A stretch of 64,000 bases of DNA from Ramazzottius varieornatus. Lineage: Eukaryota > Tardigrada > Eutardigrada > Parachela > Ramazzottiidae. The translations under genes and the position numbers were made by a program. The notes beneath the pieces are model-generated. The model saw nothing but the letters and a program-made list of their open reading frames with translations. It was not told the DNA's origin and did not search any database. The stretch is from contig BDGG01000002.1 in assembly GCA_001949185.1 (NCBI GenBank), positions 4,578,448-4,642,447 of the forward strand, read 5' to 3'. Shown here in pieces: positions 11,472 through 24,077 of this stretch. The first letter of the stretch is position 1. Every line of letters begins with the position of its first letter.

Positions 11472-12445
11472 ATGGAATGTCCTTTAACGGTGTCGAACAA
11501 GACACGCTTTGGAATAATGGATATTCTGGGGAGTCCTGATAGTTCTACTAGAACCTGCGCTGTTGGAACCGGCGGAACTGCACCAGCCAAGCACAAAGAT
11601 TTCCACGACGCGTACGCTGATGGGAAGCCAGGATATCAGGATGACTGTTCTAGCGTGATTTCGGATGAAACTTATGGATCGAACTCCAGTGACATCTCTT
11701 CCCATCAGTCAGACAGAAAGATAACTGGAGGTGACGAGAAAGGTACGATCTGCCCCAAGATTATTTTTCGAAGTCGACATTCGAGGTAGTCGACTTTTTT
11801 TAAAGCCCAGTACATGCGGTGCGTCAAGTTTCGAAAACTCTCGGAAACTCGATCGTTTTTACGTTTTCAGCTTCTTCTGGCACTGTTGTTGAGCAAAACA
11901 ATCCTGCAAGAGGCACTGTGGGAAGACCAAGGAAGAAGCGTTCGAGAGCAGCATTTTCGCATGCACAGGTCTTTGCGCTCGAGCAGCGTTTCAACCACCA
12001 GCGATACCTGTCCGGTCCGGAGCGAGCTGAGCTGGCGGCTGGTCTGACCTTGACAGAAACCCAGATCAAGATATGGTTCCAGGTAGGTATGTCATCGCGC
12101 GTATAGCTATTTTGTGCGAACCTGAAGATTGTCTGAATATGCTGCTAGCTCTTGCGGTTAAGCGAATTCTTCTCCGTATTTTGGGAACAGAATCGGCGGT
12201 ATAAGACGAAGCGGAAGCAGATGCAGATTGTCGAGACCTCACTTCAAAGCCCGATGGCGATCGGGCCTGCTGCAAAGAGAGTGCCGGTCCGCGTGTTGGT
12301 CCAGGACAACCAGGTTGTCTATCGTCCGGAGGAATTTCCGCGACCTCTTCTGTTTTATCCCTGTCCAGCTATGGAGAACTGGATTGCCCATTCTCGATTG
12401 CTGTTCCAGCAGCAGCAACAAAGCGCCCGCTTCGCTTCGGTGTAG
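11472..12445 (+). CDS. bap: NK3/bagpipe-class homeodomain transcription factor
   Basis: Three exons: 11472-11741, about 11870-12080 and about 12191-12445. The homeodomain begins [20 protein letters not shown], contains [15 protein letters not shown], and the recognition helix reads [18 protein letters not shown]. This is diagnostic of NK3 (vertebrate NKX3-2, fly bagpipe), including the Tyr in NRRYKTKR. One intron splits WFQ|NRR. Near the N-terminus FGIMDIL resembles the TN/EH1 Groucho-binding motif of NK factors. The C-terminal part includes a Gln run (LLFQQQQQ). In other animals NK3 factors act in visceral mesoderm and foregut. The upstream ATG at 11472 was chosen because it places the EH1-like motif about 14 residues in. 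No other NK-cluster gene is present in the window. Confidence 0.92.
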
Positions 12446-13642
12446 TACGTTTGTGCTACGAAATTATCGCGCACTCATCCGCTTGAACAGTAAATGATGC
12501 CCGGGTGAGAGCCGGAAATGCTAGACTGATAACATCTGATCAAACTAGGCAACGATGACTTTTATCACGTGGCCGAGTGCGCTATAATTTGATAGCACCA
12601 CAGTATGTTTTCCAATCTCATCAATTCGGTTCAACTCGTGCAGCATACAGCTTGACACAGCTTACAACTGCAAGGCCGCTCTCAGAATGTTCACTGAGTC
12701 AATTCCCGGAATATGGTCCGCTCTGTCGTGGTGAATGTTTTAGATGTATTTAATTTGGATCGGTATCATTAATAGTGGAAATATTTATGTGAAAAGAATC
12801 ACATAAAATTCGATGCTCATATTTCCGCAAGACCTGGTTCTTCTTGTTGTACCAAAACATTTATAAACAATTCGCGGAAGATAGAATTCATCGCGTCGCT
12901 CTTCGCAGTTTTATGTCAGCCACATTGAGGGAGAGGGACACCGAAATGGCTGCGATGCCGGCTGAAGTAACGCGTAGCAGGTCGTTGGTAGGATACTTTA
13001 GCAATGCGACAAATGATTGCACTCTCGAGCTGAACCGGTTGGACTGCGGTGGGAAGGAGCTGGTCCAAGGTGAAAATCCTCAGGCAACCGCAGGGTTCTT
13101 GTAGTTTACTGCGCGAGGTTGCTAATGACCTTCCCGAACATGAGGACGCCGTACTGCAAAACGGAGTACCCACTGAATATTCCACACTGTGTCGCCCACC
13201 CGGCAAACCACTATACCGCCCGAAATTCATCGAGGTTTTCGAGAGGCCAGTGGGTATTTTGTAATAAATTCTCTCTCTCTCTCTGTCTCTCTGTTGTTCG
13301 TATTGGCAGACTTATTGTATAATTATTCGGCCAGTGCGGTCGGATACAAGGAAACCTTGTGCATTCAACTTATTGTTGCTGTGATGACGAAGCCACTTGC
13401 GCTACTTTCTGTACGCCACGAGGATGTATCGTATGTCAGTCAACGAGTTCCACTACCTATTTCAATTGTTGTGGTACACACCTTGCACTCTCTACCTGTA
13501 TAATCGAATACCGTACTCGAGCATTGACTCCTGCATTTTATTCTTATTTTCCAGCAGTGCCTGTTGACGAACACAGCACAGGATATTATGCTCGACAACG
13601 ACCCGACTGGAAGCGAGATCCCGAACTACTTAGAACGAGCCG
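12446..13642. other. Intergenic stretch before the ACE gene
   Basis: No recognisable gene. Open frames at 12844-13104 and 13119-13320 give peptides without recognisable motifs. A short pyrimidine microsatellite, (CT)n with one interruption, lies at about 13269-13295. Sequence near 13500-13640 may be 5' UTR of the ACE-like gene. Confidence 0.4.
13269..13295. repeat. (CT)n microsatellite
   Basis: About 27 bp of almost pure CT dinucleotides with one G interruption. It lies between the NK3 and ACE-like genes, and no function is implied. Confidence 0.85.
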
Positions 13643-16600
13643 ATGGTCTCGAAGCTCAAAATGGACATCCGGATTAATTTAGGTAAGACAATGCTCGCTG
13701 TCGAGTCCCGCGTGAATCAAGTTCCCGTTTGTGGCATCACGTGAATGATTCCGGCAAATAAACTCGACCACAACGTTTTTCTAAGTGGTGCACGTTATCA
13801 GTGACATTGGCTAGCGACGCGCGCCACTTGGGAGAACAATATGATCAAGTTTGTTTGCTGAGCTCTTACTTGTGTGCTGTATTTTCCGCAGGATCCGCCT
13901 GGACTTTCCTGGTCCTTGTGGGGTTATGCAGCGCGAGATTCCATCAGGTCGACATTTCTAACTTGGTGCAAGACACAGAGCCCGAACTCAATCATACCGA
14001 TATGAACACCTACGTCAAAACATGGCTGACACAGGTTTACAACCCGGCTGCCCAACTGGTCACTCAGGCGGACTCCGAAACTCAATGGGACTACAACGTC
14101 AATATTACCGATGACAACCAGGAAGCTACGGTAGGATTTCTTTCTCGTAGGAGTTCGTGGTTTAGATGTTTTTATTTTCACTGCTTTGTCTGTAGTTACT
14201 GGTGTCGGCGCAGAGTGCAAATTTCACGAGAGTCATGGCTACACAGCTCAAGAAGTTTGATTTGAACGCCAGCGACGCCACCATCAAGCGCTTGCATAAG
14301 AAAATCACCGAACTTGGCATTGCGGCACTTCCGGACGATGATATTCGGGAAATCAATAAAATTATTGCTGACATGACGGCGGTGTTTTCTACGGCTGGTG
14401 TTTGCATGAACGAAGCAATTACAGACCCTAAGGCATGTCCAAAAGCCGACTTCATGCCACTTGATCCAAGTATGAAACCTTTCAACGAAATACAAACTCA
14501 ACCTGGTTCAACTGAAATAATTATCTTGTGGCTTAAGTTTTAATCATCTTCATGACATACAAAACTGGAGGACAGAACTTGGGAACTGGGCAAATGAATC
14601 GACCCGGGATCGTTTTCCAAGCGGCGCGCGGTTTCAACCAGTAACTATAGAAGCGTGCGCCACTTGCCAAAACGATCTAATTCATTCCATTTTCTGACGT
14701 CCCATTTAGTACTCTTTCCTGGTCCTGATTGCGCTATTGTTCTCCAGACATTACAAACTTCTTACGGGAGTCTCGGGATACACGCAAGCTACGCTACATC
14801 TGGAAAGCTTGGAGAGATGCTACTGGAGCCAAGATGCGCAAGAATTTCATCCGATATGTGGCTATCAAGAATAAGGCTGCAAAGCTAAACGGTGATATCT
14901 TGAGTTTTATCGTTTGTAACCGAAAATTTTGCACACTGGCCTTGCAATCCAGATGTGCTTTTACAGGATATGCGGACAGTGGCGTCTCGTGGCGAGCCAA
15001 CTATGCCGAGCCAGCACTGAACTACACGGACACCGATGTCCTTCGGGATCTCGAGGGCTTGTGGCAACAGATACGCCCGCTGTACATGGACCTTCATGCG
15101 TATGTGAGGCGGAAGCTTATGGAGAAGTATCCGACGGAGAACATCCGCAAAGACGGCCCCATTCCAGGGCATCTACTCGGTTGGTGAATCCCACAAATTT
15201 CCCCGATGAAATACAGCATGGAATATTTCCCCGATGGAATATCTTCCCGATGCAATCAAAGTTTTGCAAGTGTAGCTGGCGTTTGCAGGAAATATGTGGG
15301 GTCAATCGTGGGAAGGCGTGTTGAATTTCACCCAGCTGTTCCCTGACAAACCAAAGATCGACGTCACGGACGAGATGAAACGTCAGAACTACACAGTGGA
15401 CCGAATGTTTCGTCTGTCCGAGCAGTTCCAGACCAATATTGGACTAAAGCCCATGCCGCCAGTCTTCTGGAATGCCTCCATGTTTGAACGACCGGAAGGC
15501 CGGGAAGTTGTGTGTCATGCGTCTGCTTGGGACTTTTACCGCAACTCGGAAGTCAGGTATGATACTGTACCTCACTGCGCTTCGGAATCTCCTGTAACAG
15601 TGGCTAACTTGGTTGCGGTTCACATTACGAGCTGTTTTATTCATTACTTTAGGATAAAGATGTGTACTGACATCAATATGCAAGATTTGATTACAATTCA
15701 CCAGTAAGTGCAGACGAAGGTAGTGGTTGAGTCTTGAGAGTATTTTTTTAATCGGTCTGTGCGCCCTCTAGCGAAATGGGACACATCCAGTACTTCCTCC
15801 AGGTCAGTCTTCTCTCATATGTCCGCTGTAATGGCCTCTCGGAGGCATTGTATGCATGATAGCATCTTTTTGCAGTACGAGAATCAACTGATGCCATTCC
15901 GAGAAGGAGCCAATTCAGGCTTCCACGAAGCAGGTACGCTGAAAACGATCAACGTGAAGCTAACTTAGTTTTCGGCTTGGAACAACAGTCGGCTACCCAA
16001 CGTTATGCCTGTCTGCGTTTTTTTAGTTGGTGACACCCTTGCTCTTAGTGTCAGCACTCCCAGACATCTAGCTTCAATTGGGCTGTTGAAAGATGATAAA
16101 AGTGATCCAGGTATGTGACGTGTTCTCTATTACGTGTCTTATAATGAAGTGCCAAAACTGTTACCCTGCAGAGACCGATCTGAACTTCATGTACTCCACT
16201 GCTCTGGAAAAGATCGTGTTTCTCCCCTTCGGATATATCATGGATCGCTATCGCTACGATGTCTTCTCTGGAAAAATAACCTCGGACCGGCTGAATGCCG
16301 GTTGGTGGGACTACGTGTAAGTGCGTCACATTAACCGAGCCCGACCAAATTTTACAAATGCAAATTTTACAGAAAGAAGTATCAAGGGATTGCGCCACCT
16401 GTTGAGCGCAGCGAGAAAGATTTCGACCCGGGATCGAAATACCACATTGCTGCGGACGTTGAATATATGCGGTACTTCGTCTCCTTCGTTATACAGTTCC
16501 AGCTCCACAAAGCACTGTGTAATGCTTCTGGACATACGGGTCCTCTGTACCAGTGTGACATCAATGGATCCAAGGCCGCCGGAAAATTGCTCGGGTTTGT

Positions 16601-16861
16601 TTTCCCCTAATCGTACTGATCAGTTGGACAGAACACTCCATTTTCCATGACATAAAGTTTAAATTTGCCTTTGGCAGCGACATGCTGTCACTTGGCTCAT
16701 CGCAACCTTGGCCTATCGCATTCGAAGCGGTCACCGGGACCCGGAAGATGGATGCCGGCGCTCTTCTCGAGTTCTTCGAACCTCTGACACGCCATCTTCA
16801 AGCCATCAACGCAAAGAACGGCGATCGTCCAGGATGGACCATTCATAAAGACGACTTTTGA
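13643..16861 (+). CDS. ACE: Angiotensin-converting-enzyme-like zinc dipeptidyl carboxypeptidase (M2)
   Basis: Thirteen exons can be followed in frame: 13643-13682, 13892-14130, 14196-14469, 14748-14890, 14967-15180, 15289-15556, 15653-15703, 15772-15802, 15876-15933, 16027-16110, 16172-16316, 16373-16594 and 16678-16861. The signal peptide spans the first intron ([16 protein letters not shown]). The zinc site [13 protein letters not shown] is intact although an intron interrupts its first histidine codon. The third ligand lies in [13 protein letters not shown]. Other M2 landmarks are [31 protein letters not shown] and GSSQPW. It is a single-domain secreted form without a membrane anchor, like insect AnCE, and should cleave dipeptides from peptide C-termini. 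Introns 1 and 3 each hold a palindromic element. Confidence 0.95.
13750..13860. mobile_element. Palindromic MITE-like element, copy 2 (ACE intron 1)
   Basis: Left arm GGCAAATAAACTCGACC...CTAAGTGGTGCAC, right arm GCGCGCCACTTGGGAGAACA...AAGTTTGTTTGC. Diverged, but recognisably the same family as copy 1. Confidence 0.6.
14583..14703. mobile_element. Palindromic MITE-like element, copy 3 (ACE intron 3)
   Basis: Left arm GAACTGGGCAAATGAATCGA...CCAAGCGGCGCGCG, right arm CGTGCGCCACTTGCCAAAAC...TTCTGACGTCCC. The arms are about 50 bp and the loop about 20 bp. Confidence 0.7.
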
Positions 16862-17861
16862 TCGTTCGACCGAAGGATTCATATCTTCCGGCATGTAACT
16901 TTACTGTATAATGTTTCCTACCTACTACATTGCAAAAGTCGATATTATCCCAGCACCTTTTCAATTTTTACCATTTCACAAAATCGTCAGATCAAAACGT
17001 TCCTGGCTGCAAACTTTGTGCCAAAAGTTGCGGCGCTGGTTTTCTGTTCCAGAATATTGTCGAAAAGTTTTTTCTTTCTTGTAAGATACCGAAGACTTTG
17101 GCGAGGCTCCTAAGCATGTTCCTCTCCATCAGAACCGCTTCAGATAGGCTTCGTACCCCCCACACGTCACCAGAGGGAGATTGCAGCGCCGGTGGTACTT
17201 GAGATTCTCCAGGTCTCGTATACGGAGGACAAGAGCAATAAACAGAGAGCGTGGCGACTGCGGAACTTCAAGGCTCAAGCAGACTTTACAAGGGTCTACC
17301 ATGTTAACGAAAGTAAAGTGTTTGAAATTTCAAGATCTAGTACCTACGTTCGAAGACATGCGCAAGAAACCGGTACCGTGCCCGTTTGGCCCTGGAAAGA
17401 AAGGGAAACCCACGATGAAGAACCGCATCAAAGACATGACACTGTGCCAAGATCCTGACGAGCTTCCGAACAGCTGAGTACCTCACTGTCAAGCCGGCAC
17501 AAATAAATCACTGCGGAAAAATGTCGGTCGACTGTCTTGGACGAACGTTTTCGTCGTTAGATCAGTACTCGTACCTTGTTTGCGAAAATATTTTTGACGT
17601 TTTTGGTAAGCTTCTCAAGTGGCTTGGTCGCGTGTGGCAGCCGCATCGCCTTACGCTGCCTGCAATTAACACCTTCCGGCACGATTAACGGTATAAATAT
17701 CAACTATAGCAACGTCCAAATGTTTCACCTTGCTGAATTCTGCTTCCCACTTCTGGCTAACAGTTGAGAGGTAGTTCCATACCTTCAACTGATTTATTAG
17801 CTTTTTTTCCTCGACCTAGCGTTCGTGTTAATTATATGCCGTTGACAACCCTCACTGTATC
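16862..17861. other. ACE-P450 intergenic region with an orphan coding-like ORF
   Basis: An open frame at 17181-17477 (+) ends in a Lys/Pro-rich peptide (PCPFGPGKKGKPTMKNRIKD) before a stop and an AATAAA-like signal (17502-17507). It could be a 3' exon of an unrecognised small gene. I cannot attach it to ACE, whose frame ends in a good stop at 16861. A TATAAATA motif at 17692-17699 lies 170 bp before the P450 start and may be its promoter. Confidence 0.3.
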
Positions 17862-20421
17862 ATGGACGAGCTCTTCGTCGGCCTCGTCGTTTTCTTCTTA
17901 ACCATGCTAGTCATGTGGGCAAGGTAATACCAGCAGGGATATCAAGGGGCTGTCGCTTATTTCTCGAACTTTCTGCTCTCTCACTCGATCTGGTCATTCC
18001 CTGAAACGATTTTGTCAAATCCCTTTCTGTCCGTTTGCAGGTCGCGTCTCCAAGCGCTCTCCACTTTTAAGAGGATGAGCATCCCTGGTCCCAAACCAAG
18101 TTTTTTTTATGGAAACACCGACGAAGCATGGAGTCAAAAGGTGCGGAGGTTTGCAGAGCAGTCCACTAAACAAAACATTACAACTCAAAGGTCATGGATG
18201 CCGGTTAGGTTTCTAAACTTTTCTTTTACTTGTTGACAGAAACCTTGGCTTGCGGTAGATAAGTGGTACAAGGAACACGGCAGGATCTTCGGATGTTTTC
18301 CGATGGGCATCCGTCCTACCATGGTGGTCGGCGATCCTGAAATGCTGAAAGAAATCTTGATCAAGAATTTCTCCAATTTTCGAAATCGTCCAGTAAGCAA
18401 AATTCCGTAACCTGTTGCTCATCGATAAGAAAACGGACCCACTAACCCGTTATTTGATGTAGGCTTTGGGTCCTCCACGTGGAGAGCCGGGTGCCAGCTC
18501 GCTCACAACCCTTCGCGGTGAGCGATGGAAACGGGTCAGAAATGTCATATCGCCCACCTTCACATCCAAGAAGCTGCGCCAAATGTCGGATGGGATGACC
18601 AGTGCGGCTTCGACGTTCACCGCGCTTCTGCAGAAACAGACAGAGGAGAAGAATTCCTTTGATATCTACGGGTAAATCCACTTGCATAACTCCCTTTGCG
18701 AATATTCAGCGAACTGTTATGGCTTACAGCGCAACCTTACATACGACACGTGCATGTCTTTTGTTTCCAGAATGTTCCAGGCTTTGACGCTAGACGTCAT
18801 CGCGCAAGCGGCCTTTGCTCTCAAAGTTGACAGTCAAACCAATCCAGATGATGCCCTGTTGACAGTTTGCCGGGCTCTGTTCAAATCCTTCTTTGGACCG
18901 ATGATGAAAGCGCTGCGTAAGACCATCGTCAGCCTTCTAGATAAGCCACCAGAACAGACATCACATGTATTCAAAAACACTCAAAAAATAATTTGGGGCG
19001 TCGGCAAACACAGTCAGCACGATCGTTTACCAAAGTGGCGCACATCTCCGGCTAACAGCAATTAGACATGCGCCACTTTGCATACAAGACCATGTTCAAT
19101 CATTTGCCGACGTCCTGTCCAAAAAATTCATTCCATTCGAAAATATTCAATCCGAAGAAGACTTATAATTTGTACAAAGACAAAGGCAGACGCATATGAC
19201 AGATTACTTCTTCATAGTTCTTTTCCCCGAACTGGGTGCTTGCTTTGGTGCCCTTCTTCGGGCTCGTTCCACTGCAACAGCGAAAGAGTTCTACGTCATC
19301 ACCCACATGAAGGAAGTATTAAGCGAGCGACAGAAGAACCCGGGCCTGAAGGGAAACGACATGATTCAGCTGATGATGGACGCCACCGACGATATTCAGG
19401 TCGACCTGGCCAAAGCGAGGGTCTCCGTCAACATGCCAAGTCACGATGGCCCGGGTGCGCCCGAAGGGACCATGAGGCTGTCGAGAACAATGACAAAGCT
19501 GAAGAGCTCAAAGTATCTGACAGAGAACGAACTGATCGCCAATTGCTTCGTCTTTCTTCTGGCTGGCTATGAGACTACAGCCAACGCCCTGGCTTTCACG
19601 ACTTACCTTCTAGCAAAACATCCAGAAATTCAGGAGAAACTTCACGATGTGATTGTGGCCGCTATGGATACGGCAGAGAACGTCAGCTTCGAAGACAGCG
19701 CGGCCAAACTTCCGTATTTGGACGCGATCATCAAAGAGTCCCTTCGGCTGTTTCCTCCCATAACAGGGTAAATACTAGCATGCTCAATAAAACTTATGGG
19801 ATTATTTTGTTTTGCATTCGAATAATTACTTTGGCACATTCTACCACAGGTTCGTCATGCGCGAGTGCGGTGAGGAATGTCGAGTAAACGGAATCGTCAT
19901 TCCCGCTGGCATGGCCATCCACGTTCCTGTCTGGTCTTTGCATCACGATCCGGAATTTTGGCCCGATCCGTACACTTTCAACCCGGAAAGATTTATGCCT
20001 GAAAATGCAAGCAAGATTCAACCTATGACTTTCATGGCCTTCGGTGAAGGTCCGCGTAACTGCATCGGGCTGAGGTATGGCAGTTTCGTCCTTTGCTTCG
20101 TACCTTGCAATCGTACCAAAACAACCCTTGTCGGTACATTCAGAGCTGCTCAAGTAATCAAGACTTTGTTTCAGTTTTGCTTTGATGGAAATCCGGATAA
20201 CATTAGCAATGACGCTACGGAAATTTCGGATCAAACCACCCAGCGGACAGGTTTGTCAACGAGCAAGCAACAACTTCCGACCGCGATCGTGCAGTGCTTT
20301 ACTATATACCCCAATCTTTTATGTCGTATAATAGTATGAGCTGGATTTGGAAAGTCCGTTCGTGACTATGAATCCTAAGAATGGAGTCATCGTTGAACTT
20401 GAAGAAAGAAAACTGGACTGA
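17862..20421 (+). CDS. Cytochrome P450, CYP3-clan-like
   Basis: Nine exons: 17862-17923, 18041-18140, 18240-18392, 18463-18671, 18771-18916, 19218-19767, 19850-20074, 20175-20250 and 20335-20421. The N-terminus is a membrane anchor (LFVGLVVFFLTMLVMW) followed by the Pro-rich IPGPKP. Landmarks in order: RWKRVRNVISPTFTSKKLRQ (C helix), the I-helix AGYETT, ESLRLFPP (ExxR), FNPERF, and the heme loop FGEGPRNCIG with the Cys ligand. These match microsomal CYP3/CYP6-type enzymes of the endoplasmic reticulum. The usual Arg after NCIG-x is replaced: splicing gives NCIGLS. Intron 5 (18917-19217) contains a palindromic element. The substrate cannot be inferred. Confidence 0.93.
18996..19116. mobile_element. 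Palindromic MITE-like element, copy 4 (P450 intron 5)
   Basis: Left arm GGGGCGTCGGCAAACA...CAAAGTGGCGCACAT, right arm ATGCGCCACTTTGCATACAA...CATTTGCCGACGTCCTG. It is among the better preserved copies and lies wholly inside an intron. Confidence 0.7.
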
Positions 20422-21002
20422 ACTAAATACTGGATTGATTTCCGGAGCGGGGAGTTAGCTTCTTACGCATGTGCTGCAAGCTGACTTTCATGAGCGAGCA
20501 TTTTTGATGTCATACATTTTGCTTCGCATATGTTTTGGCCCACTTCATCACGCAGAGAAAAGAGAACAACTCTTCAGTTACTAGGAAAATAAATCCCGTA
20601 GTCCTTATCGTCATCGCATCTACTGGTCCACTTGATGTCATTTGCAAGCAGTCCTTTGTAAAATCGAATCCATTGTTAATGACGTTGCGCCGCTCAATAA
20701 GCTCTCAAACAGTCATGCCTCGTCGGCGAAAGAATCCTTTGAAAACGTTTAGGCCGCTAATCAACTGTTAAACTAAACGTCTCCCACATATGCCTCTTCA
20801 GGCTATGTAAAACTGGGATGAAACCAATCGACCAACTTCACAGCAGATTTATATATACAACTAGGAAAGAATGCTGCCAACATCACTTCATATTTTTCGG
20901 AACATGAAGTATTCCGTAGTACAATGCTCTCAGCAAAAATACCTTAATCTGTTTTCCTGTAGATAATGGAGTGCTTATCTTAAAATTGCACTGACTTCCC
21001 GT
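20422..21002. other. P450-bHLH intergenic region
   Basis: About 580 bp without recognisable coding sequence. It should contain the 3' UTR of the P450 gene and the upstream region of the bHLH gene. I see no repeat or clear core-promoter motif. Confidence 0.4.
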
Positions 21003-21886
21003 ATGGACCCAAACGCTGGATCCGAAAATCCGGCGTGGAACCCGGAAGCTTGTAGTTGTGATCGGTTCCCTATGTAAGTAACCGTGTCTTCTGTGAGTTC
21101 GTTATTCGACGGCGTCACAGACAGACTTTAATTCTTGAAGTTTGTAGAGTGGACTGAAATCACCACGTTTTGCGAGTTTCGTTTTAGACATTCGAAAACT
21201 TGGAATATAGACGCAATGAAAATAGCGCTTACCGCTTTACAGGTACGCGTACGCTCTGGAGCCGTGCGTCGAAACTCTTCCGCCGCATGCTACGGCCTCG
21301 GACAGTACAATGTACGACCTCGATGCGGTGACTGACGCACACAACAGAGATTTTGTTCAGTGGGGAGACGATCTTTCATCGTACGATTTTTTTGCCGGAA
21401 GTGAGCCGCGTCAAGCCGCCAACATTCGTGAGCGCAGGCGCATGCTCAGCATCAACAGCGCATTCGAGCAGCTCAAGAACCACGTGCCCACATTCCCCTA
21501 CGAAAAAAGACTTTCGAAAATCGACACTTTACGGCTAGCCATCGCATACATCGGATTCTTAGAGATGCTACGCGATACACCTGAGGACTCCATCAAATTG
21601 ATCGAGAAAGGCTTGGACGGAAGTCTCAACGAACACGACCCTTCATCCTTGTGGGCAACCAACGGTGAGCGCGGCTTGTCTTGTTCTTACTACTGCCAAC
21701 TGTTTTCCATTTCAAGAATTATATTCTGGGTTTTCGGGCAAGACTTACTGGTCAGTTTTTCGTATGTCTGCAGATCTGACCGCTCGTCTGGCATGGATCA
21801 ACTGGGACCGACTAGGACTATCTTCCCACTCATATTACGACCTAGTGGCTCGTTTGGCAAACCGTCCATCGTACCCAAAGCCCTAG
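21003..21886 (+). CDS. bHLH transcription factor, PTF1A/Fer2 (48-related) family
   Basis: Three exons: 21003-21063, about 21242-21665 and about 21775-21886. The first joins in frame to give [10 protein letters not shown]... and CDRFPMYAYALEP. The bHLH begins [20 protein letters not shown], continues [20 protein letters not shown] and ends [14 protein letters not shown]. The RRM in the basic region and [19 protein letters not shown] are typical of the PTF1A/Fer1/Fer2 group. The C-terminus contains [14 protein letters not shown], a Trp-rich segment that looks like the conserved tail of Fer2-type proteins (from memory, not verified). Such factors pair with E proteins at E-boxes in neural and pancreatic or gut lineages of other animals. 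The assignment to Fer2 rather than Fer1 is tentative. Confidence 0.88.
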
Positions 21887-22335
21887 ACAACAAAAGCATA
21901 AACTACAAGGAGATTCCAGAGAAATTACTGGATTATTAGAACACATAACACATATAACAACACATGGAAAAACCAAATTGGATTGTTTTGTTTTTGTGGT
22001 AATAGTGAGAAAAGCTGTTTGGACTCGGTAAGCACCATGCTGCTTATTTCGCATAAGATTGAAACACGTCGAAGTCCGAAACGAATGCGTCAAGGGGAAA
22101 TCGACCTAAATGGAATAAAAACGAAACGGGATAAGAAGGAGAATGGAGTGACAAAGGCAAAATGATTGATATGAAAAGCTACTGTCATAAAAAAACGATT
22201 CGACGGCATCAAGGTCTTCACGGTGGGTTCTCCTGAGCGATCAATCCACACACCGCCTAAAACGTAAACATGTGAGAAAAGTATGCAAACTTGTCCAGTT
22301 CGATTTACGGAACTTGTTCCGACTCTCAACCTACG
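21887..22335. other. Convergent intergenic region bHLH/Rab11
   Basis: Two genes end towards each other here. About 450 bp of presumed 3' UTR sequence, A-rich at 22110-22200, with no gene or repeat recognised. Confidence 0.4.
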
Positions 22336-23421
<1,086 letters not shown>

Positions 23422-24077
23422 CTTCGAAGCTTGCCCGAACGGGATACCTGTAGAACAACAGCACCTCAGTGACAGGAGTCAGTTCAAAAGTAGAACTTCA
23501 TGGAAGTGCAGCTGAGTTAAGATTTTCATCGATCATCGCAGTGTGACTCAAGCTGACTCACCTGACGACGTTTACCTGGCGGGTCCGATGCGCTTTCTGA
23601 AGTCCAGCTACTTCCTGCTTCCCGGAGACTAGTCCACTGGGGCTCCCAATACTGACAGCACTTACTTCCTGCGGAGCGACGATGAACAGCAAAAGAACGA
23701 TGAGGTGCTCGTACGAAAATCTATCAACACAAAGTTACAAAATCAAATAACGAGCTGGCAACAAACAAGGAACATCTGAACATTGTTTCTGCGCCAAGGA
23801 CGGCAGAGCAGCCATGCACATACATACGATTCATTGCCGAAGTTTGCTGAATGAATGCCCATCGATTTATTGATTGTTCGCTACAAAATCATTGACGGAG
23901 CTCCGCCCATCGCTGCGTACGCTATCAGGAGATTGCGATGGATCACGAGCTTCGATCTTGAATTCTTGATTCTCGAAGCTCCATGGACGTCTCGGACTAT
24001 AATCGCTAAGTTCGTCCTTCTCGATGCATCGGGGTTTCCGCTTTGGATAATGCTGGGTGCTAGCTGGAGATCGGGAC
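23422..24077. promoter_or_regulatory. Shared upstream region of Rab11 and ABCD4-like genes
   Basis: A divergent pair of genes leaves about 650 bp that must hold both promoters and 5' UTRs. I see no clear TATA box. A minus-strand open frame at 23867-24085 has no recognisable product and is probably chance. Confidence 0.4.

Noticed and set aside
14135-14200. Extended open reading from ACE exon 2 through its intron
   Set aside because: The frame happens to stay open, but the GTAGGA donor and TGTCTGTAG acceptor join the conserved ACE sequence; the read-through peptide (Cys/Phe-rich) is intronic.
17181-17477. Extra 3' exon of the ACE gene
   Set aside because: The ACE frame ends in a good stop at 16861 at the usual family length. 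The ORF's peptide does not resemble M2 peptidases, so it is only mentioned as an orphan.
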